Shown: piece by piece, positions 7,849 to 15,254 of the stretch
Layout: the number at the start of each line of letters is the position of its first letter
Numbering within the stretch: the stretch's first letter is position 1
NCBI RefSeq assembly: GCF_900115955.1
Contig: NZ_FOYL01000021.1
Coordinates: forward strand, 62,001 to 126,000
DNA from: Lentzea waywayandensis
Lineage (GTDB): Bacteria > Actinomycetota > Actinomycetes > Mycobacteriales > Pseudonocardiaceae
Length of the DNA: 64,000 nt
Reading direction: 5' to 3'
The notes under the pieces: generated by a model
Seen by the model: only the letters and a program-made list of their open reading frames with translations
What the model was told of the DNA's origin: nothing
Database searches by the model: none
Translations under genes and position numbers: made by a program

Positions 7849-9225
7849 CTAGTCCGCAGCCTTCATCGCGACCAGCACCGGCCTGACCCCGGCGGCCGTC
7901 AGCGAGGGGATCAGGTAGTGGTCCATCGTGCGCGGCTGCAGGAACAACGGGATGTCGCCGACCGACCGGCCCGGCAGGACCACGGGCAGCATCCGCCGAG
8001 TCCACCGCGGGCGGTCCGAGTGCATCAGCTCACGCAGGAGGCCCATCTCCGACCGGCCGCCGAGGTTCTGCGCCGGATCGCCCGCCGCGTCGCCGACGAT
8101 GCGGCACATCGGGGACGCCACCACGATCACGTAGGCGGCGGTCGGCACCCGGTTGAGCATCCACTCGTACCAGTCCCGCCGGACGTCCGGGTAGTACTGG
8201 TCGAGGTGGACGTTGACCCCCTGGTCGCGCAGCAGGTCGGCGAACACCCGCACGTCCTTCTTGTGCTGCTCGGAATCGTGGATGTAGCTGACGAACACGT
8301 CCGGTCCGCTGAGCCGAACGGGCTCTGGACGGGCGTCGCGGGGCGAGCCGAGCGCGTCCAGTTCGTCGTCGAGCCGCGTCAGGAACCAGGTGCCGAGCGC
8401 GAGGTCGTCCGCCACCGGGCCGCCGTCGGACAACAGGTCGCCGCTGATCGCCTTGCGGAGGTTCTCCACGATGATGCCCACGCCACGCCGCATCACGCGC
8501 AAGGCGGGTGCGATCTCCTCAGGCGTGCCGCGCCCACGCGCGATGGCACGGTCACGGAGGAAGACCCTGACCTGGTACCGAAGTTTGGCCGCGTGCATAA
8601 GGTGCCTGGCCAGCGCCGTCAGCTCGCCGTCGCCGGTCGTCCACACCAAGCGGTCCAGCCGGCGTTCCAGCTCGACCGGCGCCACCGCAACGAGCCGCCG
8701 CACCACCCGGTCGTCGGCGGGCGGGCCGGTCTCCCACACCCGCACGACCCCGCCGGGCACCGCGATCCGGTCCGGCCTGCGCGACCAGCCGACGCTGCCC
8801 CCGCCGGGCACCGCCGTTCGCAGCGCCTCCAGGTCGTCCTCGGGGTCCAACGCCAGCAGGATGCGCGTCTCCCCGAGCACACCGGCCGCGGGACGGCCCA
8901 GCCTGGCCAGTTCCGCCTCCAGGCCGGCCCAGGCTTCGGCGCAGTCGCGGTCCCGGGGCGGCGCCATCATGACGGTCAGGCAGCGCACGTCGTGCTCCAG
9001 CCGCACCGACGCCTGCCACACCTCGTCGCCGTCCCGTTGCCGTGCCGCCAGCAACCCCGTGCCACCCGACAGTTCCGTGCCGGCGCCGAGACCGGGCACG
9101 GGCTCGGTGAACCCGAGCTCCTCCCCCAGAACACGCCACGCCTCGTCCAGCCAGGCCCGCCCCTCCGCGGCGTTCGGTCCCTCCAGCGGGATGTGGAAGT
9201 AGGCGAGCAACGCGGGGGCGATCAC
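7849..9225 (-). CDS. CATRA conflict-system protein with C-terminal SEFIR domain
   Basis: This 458-residue protein has two parts. Residues 1 to about 180 match the CATRA (caspase and TPR repeat associated) N-terminal pattern: an opening LLAYFHIPLEGPNAAEG, then ASVRLEHDVRCLTVMMAPP. A helical middle section spans about 180-295. Residues 308-456 are a SEFIR (TIR-related) domain: DVFVSYIHDSEQHK at 309-322, LDQYYPDVRRDWYEWM at 341-356, VIVVASP at 366-372 and RRMLPVVLPG at 410-419. SEFIR domains mediate homotypic assembly and in bacteria are probable effector or signalling modules; that role is inferred here. The GTG start overlaps the stop of the CATRA small protein (GTGA). Both genes face the CHAT protein at 9636. 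No NTPase domain is present. Confidence 0.85.
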   Translation of the reverse strand: MIAPALLAYFHIPLEGPNAAEGRAWLDEAWRVLGEELGFTEPVPGLGAGTELSGGTGLLAARQRDGDEVWQASVRLEHDVRCLTVMMAPPRDRDCAEAWAGLEAELARLGRPAAGVLGETRILLALDPEDDLEALRTAVPGGGSVGWSRRPDRIAVPGGVVRVWETGPPADDRVVRRLVAVAPVELERRLDRLVWTTGDGELTALARHLMHAAKLRYQVRVFLRDRAIARGRGTPEEIAPALRVMRRGVGIIVENLRKAISGDLLSDGGPVADDLALGTWFLTRLDDELDALGSPRDARPEPVRLSGPDVFVSYIHDSEQHKKDVRVFADLLRDQGVNVHLDQYYPDVRRDWYEWMLNRVPTAAYVIVVASPMCRIVGDAAGDPAQNLGGRSEMGLLRELMHSDRPRWTRRMLPVVLPGRSVGDIPLFLQPRTMDHYLIPSLTAAGVRPVLVAMKAAD

Positions 9226-9521
9226 TCGTCCTGCTCGTCGTCCGGCAGCAACGTGTGCACCAGCTCGTTCGCTCGATCACGCACCTTCGGCGGTGGCTCC
9301 TCCGCCGACTCCTGTCCCTGCTTCTCGGCAACGCGCCGTGAGAGCAACTCCAGCTCGTACAGGACCTGTTCCATCGCGGCGGCGTCGTTTGCTCCGTGGG
9401 CCGCGCCCACCGCCGTCAACGCGCTGTCGAACCGTTGCCACACATTGGGCGTGCGCCTGCCGTCCACAAACCACTGGATCTTCTCGGCCACATCGCGCAC
9501 CAGCTCCGGATCGATCGTCAC
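9222..9521 (-). CDS. CATRA-associated small protein
   Basis: This is a small acidic helical protein of 99 residues, matching the small partner seen with CATRA systems. Recognisable features are TIDPELVRDVAEKIQWFVDGRR at the start, an ALxxGDA-like helix with the segment MEQVLYELELLSRR, and the C-terminal block PPPKVRDRANELVHTLLP. The GTG at 9521 is chosen because it precedes TIDPEL and leaves 114 bp for a divergent promoter; a TTG at 9584 would add 21 residues without clear homology. Its stop overlaps the CATRA-SEFIR start by four bases, so the two proteins are translationally coupled and probably act together. Its biochemical role is unknown. Confidence 0.8.
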   Translation of the reverse strand: MTIDPELVRDVAEKIQWFVDGRRTPNVWQRFDSALTAVGAAHGANDAAAMEQVLYELELLSRRVAEKQGQESAEEPPPKVRDRANELVHTLLPDDEQDE

Positions 9522-9635
9522 CACAACATCATCGGGAAGTCCCGCCAGGTACAAAAGGCCGCGCAGGGGACAGATAGTGGTCAAAGTAGTCCCGTCGCCT
9601 CCATCGGGCGCGGTCCCGGCCTACAGTCGATCACC
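9522..9635. promoter_or_regulatory. Divergent promoter region of the CATRA module
   Basis: This 114-bp gap separates the start codons of the CATRA small protein and the CHAT protease, so it must hold both promoters unless the longer start at 9584 is used. I see no clear operator palindrome in it, and no regulator gene is adjacent. Confidence 0.45.
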
Positions 9636-12600
9636 GTGACCCGCATCGAGGCCGCGCTCGCCGCCGCCAAGCGCTGGCAGAGCGGACCGCCGACCGACGA
9701 CGCGCTGTTCGCGATCGCCGAGCTGCGGGCGCTGCGCGGGGAACACCCCGTCGCGGCGGAACTCGGCACGCTGCTCGCCAGGAAGGCGTTGCAGGAAAAG
9801 GGATCCGGCCCTCGCGCGGAGCTCGACGAAGCTGTGGCCGAACTCGTCCTGGCGCGGGAGAACGACTCCGCCGACCGCGATCTGCGGCATCACCTCGCCG
9901 TGGTCCGCGTGCTGCGCTACTCGCTGCACGCCGGGCCCGAGGAGGACTTCGCCGCCGACAGCGAACTGGCCGCGTTGCTGGAGATCCCGGCCTACGTGGA
10001 GGAGTCCGGCGACAACGCCCGGCTGTTGCGGGTCCAGCTGCTCCTGACGTCGCTGCAACCCCGCGAGACCCGCCTGCCACCCGGCCGGCTGGGTGCGGCC
10101 GAGATGGTCCTGGTGATGCGCAACAGTTATCTCGTCCCGGCCGAACGCAAGGCCGCAGTGGCGCGCACCGTCACCGAGATGCTGGACTCGCTGACCGAGA
10201 AGAACCGCTCCCACCCGCAGATCCTCGCGTACAGGGCGATGGTCGGCTTGCTGACGCTCACGGACGCGAGTGGCTACGACGACGCCCTGACGTCGATCGA
10301 CCAGCAGGAAACCGTTGCGGGCACCCAGGAACACGCGCTGATCGCGACGGTGCGGGCCGGCATCCACAGCGAGAAGGCGAGGATCAGCCAGAAGTCCGAG
10401 GACGCGCTCGCGGCCGCCGAGGCGGTGGACGCGGCGGCCGCGGCGCTGACCGACGACGTTCCGGCCGCGGCACATTTCCGCGACCTGCTGGGCCTGATGA
10501 AGTACCCCAACGATCTCGGCACACCGTTCACAGCCGGCGAACTGCCCGAGGAGATCGCCCGCCTGCGGCGTTCACTGGACGTGTTCCCCGTCGGCAATCC
10601 GGGCCGTGAGCACACGCTCGAGTCGTTCGTCGTCAACGTCTCGTTCCGCATCATCGCGGCCAACGCTTCCATCGACGAGCTCGACACGCTGCGGGCGCTC
10701 TATGAGGATCTGACGTCCTACGACCAGGACGACGTGAGGTCCAGGCTGATCTGCGTGCTGCTCGAGGTGTTGAAAGCCGTGCTGACGGACGAGCCCGGCC
10801 CGCTCAACGCCGCCGTACGAGCCACCCGGGACGTCGCCGCGCGGTTCCCGGACGACGAGCTCGTCCAGGTGTTGATGAAGGTCTACGGCGCGACCGCTCT
10901 GGCGAAGCGGGCGATCGGCATGTGGAACCTGCAGGACGTCGAGACCGCGTTCGACGTGCTGCGGACCAGCGGCCCGAACGCAGATCCCCAGCTCGAAGGG
11001 CTGCTCGCGTGGGCCAGGGCGACCGTGGGTCTCGCGTCGTTCCAGCACCACTCCCCGGACGAGGCGCGATACGACGAGGTCATCAGCCAGTTCGAGCGAG
11101 TCCCGCAGAAACTGGGAGACCTGTCCCCGCTGCTGCTCGACGCGGTGACTCAGAACGTGCGGCGGATGCGGGACTTCCTGCGTTCGTCCGCGCACGGAAC
11201 GTCGCTGATGGCGGACTTCGTGCCTCCTGCGGACCGAACGCACATCTCCGCGCACTACAACGATGTCGGGCAGGCGCTCGTCCTGATTCAGAACGGGATC
11301 ACCATCGGCGATGTCGGGAAGATCGACCGCGCCATCGAGTTGCTGCTCCCGTTCGAACGCGACAACACGCTCAACGGCCGCGACGCCGTGCGCATAGGCT
11401 TCGCCACCGGCGTCGCCCTGCGCATGCGGCACTTGCTCACCCGCGAGGAGAACGACCTCGACAACGCCATCACCCACTGGCAGAGGACGGTCACCCTGGT
11501 CGAGCGCGAACCGGGCATGGCCGACGTTTCCGACGTGTACTTCCAACTGGGAGACGGGCTGAACAGGCGCGCCGGCGAGGATGATCGGGTGCGGGCGGCG
11601 GAGAACGGCGTGCTGGCGTTGCGGGCGCGGACGTCTGACGTGTTGTTGCAGGCCGACGTCGGCCACGCGCTCACGATGGCGGAGCACGCGAACGGCGAAG
11701 CGGCGACGATCGCCCGCTGGTGCCTGGCCGCGGACCGCCTCGACCTCGCGGTGCGGGCGCTCGAGCTCGGCCGGTCACTCGTGCTGCACTCGCTCAGTGC
11801 CGAAGCGTCCATCTCCGACCTGCTGCGCGACTCCGGCCGGCTCGACCTCGCCGCCGAGTGGGACCCCGAGTCCGCGCCGTCCGAGCTCCGTTTCCGCGTG
11901 CTCACCGCGATAGCCGGGTCGGACGCGGCGTCCCAGCTGCTGCAGCCGCCGGACACCGAGGAGGTCCGGGAAGCGTTGCGGCGCACCGGCAGCGACGCGC
12001 TGGCCTATCTGGTACCGGCGACTCCGCACGCTGCCGGCTTCGCACTCGTCATCGCGTTGGACGGGGCCGTGGAGCACCTGCCGTTGCCCGATCTGCGCAC
12101 CGAACCCGCGGCCGCGTTCCAGGATGCCCGCCGGACTCTGCTCGACCCGTCCGCGCAGGACGAGCGGTGGTGGGACGAGACCATGGGGCACACCTGCGAG
12201 TGGGCGTGGGACGCGGTGATGGGCGAGCTTCTCGGCCGGTTCCCCGGCCTGCCGCGGATCGTGCTCGTCCCGGTCGGCGAACTGGGCGCGGTGCCCTGGC
12301 ACGCCGCCCGCCGCACCCATGGCGGCAGGGTGCGGTACGCGTGCCAGGACGCGGTGATCACGTACGCCGCGTCGGCCCGCCAGTTCACCGACGCCGCCGC
12401 GAGAACCAGCAGACCGGTGGACGAGTCCGTCGCCCTGGTCAGGGTCCAGGACGCCGGCCTGGCGTGGGCGGCGACCGAGATCAAGACCCTGCGCGAGCAC
12501 GACTACCCCGGCGCGACCACGCTGGAGGACCGCGTGCGCCCTGCCGACGTGCTGCGCCACCTGCCGAGCCGGTCCACGCCCGGCGCCTCGGTGCTGCACC

Positions 12601-13070
12601 TGACCTGCCACGCCCGCGGCGAGACACCCGCCGTCGAGTCGCATCTCCTGCTGGACGACGGAGAAGTGCTGCCGACGCGCGCGATCCTGCGCCAGGCCCG
12701 CCACCGAGGCCGCGACGCCGACGGCGGCCTGGTCGTGCTGGCCTCCTGCGCGAGCGACGTCACCGACACCGCGCACGACGAGGCACTCACCCTGGCCACC
12801 GCGTTCATCGCCGCCGGAGCCACCGGCGCGGTGGGCGCGCGCTGGCCGATCGTCGATCTCACGACCACGTTGTTCGTGACGATGTTCCACCACTACCTGA
12901 CCCGCGGCTATCGCGATCCGGCCACCGCGTTGCGCGCCACCCAGGTGTGGATGCTCGACCCCGGCAGGCAGGTGCCGCTGGACCTCGACCCGGTGCTGGC
13001 ACGCCGGGCCCGGATCGCTCACCTCGACGCACCCGGTCACTGGGCCGCGTTCACCTACCAGGGACGCTGA
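9636..13070 (+). CDS. CHAT-domain caspase-like peptidase with TPR-like repeats
   Basis: This 1144-residue protein joins a long helical, TPR-like N-terminal region (about 1-780) to a C-terminal CHAT caspase-family peptidase domain (about 830-1144). The catalytic pair is visible: His992 in VLHLTCHAR and Cys1038 in VVLASCAS. Other CHAT blocks are RIVLVPVGELGAVPWHAAR and the C-terminal AFIAAGATGAVGARWP. CHAT proteases in prokaryotic defence (for example the type III-E CRISPR Craspase partner) cleave a dedicated protein after activation; the TPR region probably senses the trigger. Here the gene is divergent from the CATRA pair, making a three-gene conflict module. The GTG at 9636 has no strong ribosome site, so translation may be weak. 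Confidence 0.88.
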   Translation: MTRIEAALAAAKRWQSGPPTDDALFAIAELRALRGEHPVAAELGTLLARKALQEKGSGPRAELDEAVAELVLARENDSADRDLRHHLAVVRVLRYSLHAGPEEDFAADSELAALLEIPAYVEESGDNARLLRVQLLLTSLQPRETRLPPGRLGAAEMVLVMRNSYLVPAERKAAVARTVTEMLDSLTEKNRSHPQILAYRAMVGLLTLTDASGYDDALTSIDQQETVAGTQEHALIATVRAGIHSEKARISQKSEDALAAAEAVDAAAAALTDDVPAAAHFRDLLGLMKYPNDLGTPFTAGELPEEIARLRRSLDVFPVGNPGREHTLESFVVNVSFRIIAANASIDELDTLRALYEDLTSYDQDDVRSRLICVLLEVLKAVLTDEPGPLNAAVRATRDVAARFPDDELVQVLMKVYGATALAKRAIGMWNLQDVETAFDVLRTSGPNADPQLEGLLAWARATVGLASFQHHSPDEARYDEVISQFERVPQKLGDLSPLLLDAVTQNVRRMRDFLRSSAHGTSLMADFVPPADRTHISAHYNDVGQALVLIQNGITIGDVGKIDRAIELLLPFERDNTLNGRDAVRIGFATGVALRMRHLLTREENDLDNAITHWQRTVTLVEREPGMADVSDVYFQLGDGLNRRAGEDDRVRAAENGVLALRARTSDVLLQADVGHALTMAEHANGEAATIARWCLAADRLDLAVRALELGRSLVLHSLSAEASISDLLRDSGRLDLAAEWDPESAPSELRFRVLTAIAGSDAASQLLQPPDTEEVREALRRTGSDALAYLVPATPHAAGFALVIALDGAVEHLPLPDLRTEPAAAFQDARRTLLDPSAQDERWWDETMGHTCEWAWDAVMGELLGRFPGLPRIVLVPVGELGAVPWHAARRTHGGRVRYACQDAVITYAASARQFTDAAARTSRPVDESVALVRVQDAGLAWAATEIKTLREHDYPGATTLEDRVRPADVLRHLPSRSTPGASVLHLTCHARGETPAVESHLLLDDGEVLPTRAILRQARHRGRDADGGLVVLASCASDVTDTAHDEALTLATAFIAAGATGAVGARWPIVDLTTTLFVTMFHHYLTRGYRDPATALRATQVWMLDPGRQVPLDLDPVLARRARIAHLDAPGHWAAFTYQGR

Positions 13071-13212
13071 CGTGGTCGTCAGACGCCGCTGTGCATGTGC
13101 GCGGCCCAGTGCACGGGGCGCTTCGGGCGGGCGGCACGGGGACGTACAGCAGCACCTCGACGTTGACCTTCCCTGTCGAGAATGACTCCCCTGTACACAA
13201 TCGGATGAATCA

Positions 13213-13237
13213 CCGGCAGGTCGAGTCGACCTGCCGG
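13213..13237. terminator. Perfect palindrome between convergent genes (terminator candidate)
   Basis: Arms CCGGCAGGTCGA and TCGACCTGCCGG are perfect 12-bp complements around one G. It lies in the 212-bp gap between the CHAT gene and the convergent gene ending at 13283. There is no U tract. A protein-binding site is the alternative. The rest of the gap (13071-13282) shows nothing else I can support. Confidence 0.5.
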
Positions 13238-13282
13238 GCACTGACGTCCCTGCCGGGCTACCGCGGCCGGACGAGACCGCGC

Positions 13283-13765
13283 CTATGTCAGTGAATCGAG
13301 CTCGTCGGCCTTGGCCTGCATGCGCTGCACACTGCCCTCGTGCTCCATGGAGCGCATCGCCGTGATCGCCGCGTACAGGTGCGCACCCACGTACGGGTCC
13401 TGTTCCTTGCGCTCGTTGACCTCGCCGAGCGTGGCGTTGTACATGGCGTCCGTCATCGCCGCGAGCAACGCACGTGCGCGCGGAGCGACACCTTGGGGCG
13501 CGGAGGCGTCGATGATCGGCGTGACGCGTTCCCACACCTCGTCCGGCGGGCCGGGCGGGTACAGCTGGTTGAGGCCGAGCAGGCCGTTCTCCAGCGCGCC
13601 CATCACCAGCCAGATCTCGCCCTCGTCGTCGGGCAGCAGTCGTGCGACGGCCTCGGCGTCCCGTTGGTGGTAGGCGATGGCGAGCCGCAGGCCGAGAGCC
13701 TGACTGCGGTTCTTGCTCGCGGGCTCTTCGAACCACCATTGCTGTTGCGCGGTCCTGGGGAACAT
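13283..13765 (-). CDS. Hypothetical helical protein
   Basis: This is a 160-residue soluble protein that I do not recognise. It is mostly helical, opens with MFPRTAQQQWWFEEPASKN, and has a central LLGLNQLYPPGPPDEVW segment. There is no signal peptide or membrane segment. It starts 77 bp from the siderophore-interacting protein gene in divergent orientation, so the iron box at 13807 could affect it too. It converges on the CHAT protease gene; association with the CATRA module is possible but only from position. Confidence 0.6.
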   Translation of the reverse strand: MFPRTAQQQWWFEEPASKNRSQALGLRLAIAYHQRDAEAVARLLPDDEGEIWLVMGALENGLLGLNQLYPPGPPDEVWERVTPIIDASAPQGVAPRARALLAAMTDAMYNATLGEVNERKEQDPYVGAHLYAAITAMRSMEHEGSVQRMQAKADELDSLT

Positions 13766-13806
13766 GTTCGCAGTCTGCGGTACCAGCCTCGATTTCGCCC
13801 GAGAGC

Positions 13807-13825
13807 TTAGGTAAGCCTAACCAAA
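13807..13825. promoter_or_regulatory. DtxR/IdeR iron box
   Basis: TTAGGTAAGCCTAACCAAA matches the 19-bp consensus TTAGGTTAGGCTAACCTAA at 16 positions and contains a near-palindrome TTAGGTAAGCCTAA. It lies 17 bp upstream of the siderophore-interacting protein start, where iron-loaded IdeR would repress. Confidence 0.82.
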
Positions 13826-13841
13826 GGTGTACGGTGCTGAC

Positions 13842-14663
13842 ATGTCGCGCTACTCCGCCTTCGACCGGTTCACGCTCAAGGCCGCCACCAAGGCCGCCGA
13901 GCTGCTGATGGCCCCCGCGAACCGCCGCGAGGTCTTCGACCAGTTCGTCATGACCGTCACGGCGGTGACCGAACTCGGCGAGCACATGCGCCGGATCACC
14001 TTCCACGCGCCGGAGCTCGCCCCGTTCGAGGTGACCGGACCGGACGAGTACTTCGGCCTGCTGATGGCGACCGGCCGCGAGCTCGTCATGCCGGCCGACG
14101 ACCGCATCAACGTCCGCTCGTCGTTGCGCGCGATGCCCGAGGACACGCGGCCGGATCTGCGCTGGTACACGGTCCGCGCGCACCGGCCCGAGGTCGCCGA
14201 GATCGACGTCGACTTCGTGGTGCACGGCGACGCGGGCCCCGGCACCCGGTGGGCCCGCCGCGCGATCGCGGGCGACCAGGCCGGGTTCCGCGCGGGCGGT
14301 TCGGCCTACCGGCCACCGTCGGAAGGCTCGGTGCTGCTCGCGGCCGACGAGACCGCGTTGCCCGCCCTCGCGGCGATCCTGGAGGTCGAGACGCGACCGG
14401 CGCAGGTGTTCGTCGAGGTGCCGGACGAGTCGTACCGGATCGACCTCGAGGCGGAGTGGGTGTTCCGCGGCGACGCCGAGCCTGGTTCCGCCGTGCTGAA
14501 GGCGATCGGGGGCAAGACCCTGTCCTCTGTGGACTACGCGTGGGCGTGCGGGGAGTCGGCGCTCGCGACCGGGGTGCGGCGGCACCTGACCAAGGACCGA
14601 GGGGTGGACCGCAAGTCGATCATGTTCAGCGGGTACTGGAAGGCCGGCTCAGCCCGGATGTGA
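13842..14663 (+). CDS. Siderophore-interacting protein (FAD-binding ferric-siderophore reductase)
   Basis: This 273-residue cytoplasmic flavoprotein of the siderophore-interacting family reduces imported ferric siderophores to release Fe(II). The FAD/NAD(P)H reductase fold is shown by VTAVTELGEHMRRITFHAPEL, then RWYTVRAHRPE and DVDFVVHGDAGPGTRWA, and the C-terminal half begins VLLAADETALPALAAILE and ends in YAWACGESALATGVRRHL, with FSGYWK at the very end. The ATG at 13842 is chosen; a GTG at 13827 in frame is possible but sits nearly on the iron box. Control by IdeR is likely from the box at 13807. It ends 15 bp inside the convergent GNAT gene. Confidence 0.92.
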   Translation: MSRYSAFDRFTLKAATKAAELLMAPANRREVFDQFVMTVTAVTELGEHMRRITFHAPELAPFEVTGPDEYFGLLMATGRELVMPADDRINVRSSLRAMPEDTRPDLRWYTVRAHRPEVAEIDVDFVVHGDAGPGTRWARRAIAGDQAGFRAGGSAYRPPSEGSVLLAADETALPALAAILEVETRPAQVFVEVPDESYRIDLEAEWVFRGDAEPGSAVLKAIGGKTLSSVDYAWACGESALATGVRRHLTKDRGVDRKSIMFSGYWKAGSARM

Positions 14664-15254
14664 GACGCCACTGAGCCGCAACGTCCGCGTCACCACGGGA
14701 TCGGACGCCGCGATGCCGTACCGGTGCTCGTACACGGCGACCGTGATGCGGGCCAGGTCGTCGGCGGCGGCCGGGGTCTGGGAGACGTAGTCCGCCGCCA
14801 TCAGCAGCATCGGGTAGCCGGCGCTGCCCTGCGGCGGCAGGTAGCCGTTGACGGGCAGCAGCACGGCGCCGAGGCGGCGGTAGAACGCGATGCGGCGGCG
14901 CCGGACGCGTTCCTCGGCCGGGTCGATGCCGTGCTGGGCCGGGTCCTCGACGTCGTAGATGATCCGGGTGTGGCCCGCGCCGGTCATCGCGACGCGCAGG
15001 TGCGTCCACAGGTGTTCGCCCAGGCCGCGGCCCTTCTCCCCCACGGTGAAGTAGCGCAGGTAGACCCAGCCGGTGTCGCCGAGGGTGCGCAGGACGGCGA
15101 GGCCGAGCGGCTTGTCGTCCATCAGCACCAGGGCGGTGTCGGCCAGCAGGTCGTCGAACGGCGCGCGCAGGTGCGGCTCGAAGCCGTCGAAGTAGATCTG
15201 TTGCACGTCAGCGAGTTCCTCTGACGTGAGCGAAGAAGCGGCTACGAGCCTCAC
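14649..15254 (-). CDS. GNAT-family N-acetyltransferase
   Basis: This 201-residue protein has a single GNAT acetyltransferase domain. The acetyl-CoA loop is FTVGEKGRGLGEHLW, an R/Q-x-x-G-x-G/A-type motif, and the preceding strand is GWVYLRYF. The C-terminus (GYPMLLMAADYVSQTP) suggests a member that acts on a small molecule or peptide. The acceptor is unknown. The GTG start overlaps the amidohydrolase stop (GTGA), so it is the last gene of a five-gene minus-strand operon that begins at 19296. Confidence 0.8.
   Translation of the reverse strand: MRLVAASSLTSEELADVQQIYFDGFEPHLRAPFDDLLADTALVLMDDKPLGLAVLRTLGDTGWVYLRYFTVGEKGRGLGEHLWTHLRVAMTGAGHTRIIYDVEDPAQHGIDPAEERVRRRRIAFYRRLGAVLLPVNGYLPPQGSAGYPMLLMAADYVSQTPAAADDLARITVAVYEHRYGIAASDPVVTRTLRLSGVSHPG

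Noticed and set aside
9585..9635. Divergent promoter limited to this 51-bp gap with the small CATRA protein starting at the TTG at 9584
   Set aside because: The extra 21 residues look unlike the family and the GTG at 9521 matches the expected N-terminus, so the longer gap is more likely.
13071..13282. A possible fourth gene between the CHAT gene and the 13.3-kb gene
   Set aside because: No frame has both a start and composition like the neighbours; only a palindrome is seen.
11775..14585. A 936-codon minus-strand open frame running across the CHAT gene, the 13.3-kb gene and the siderophore gene
   Set aside because: It crosses three well supported genes in antisense, is Arg/Pro/Gly rich and has no domain pattern.
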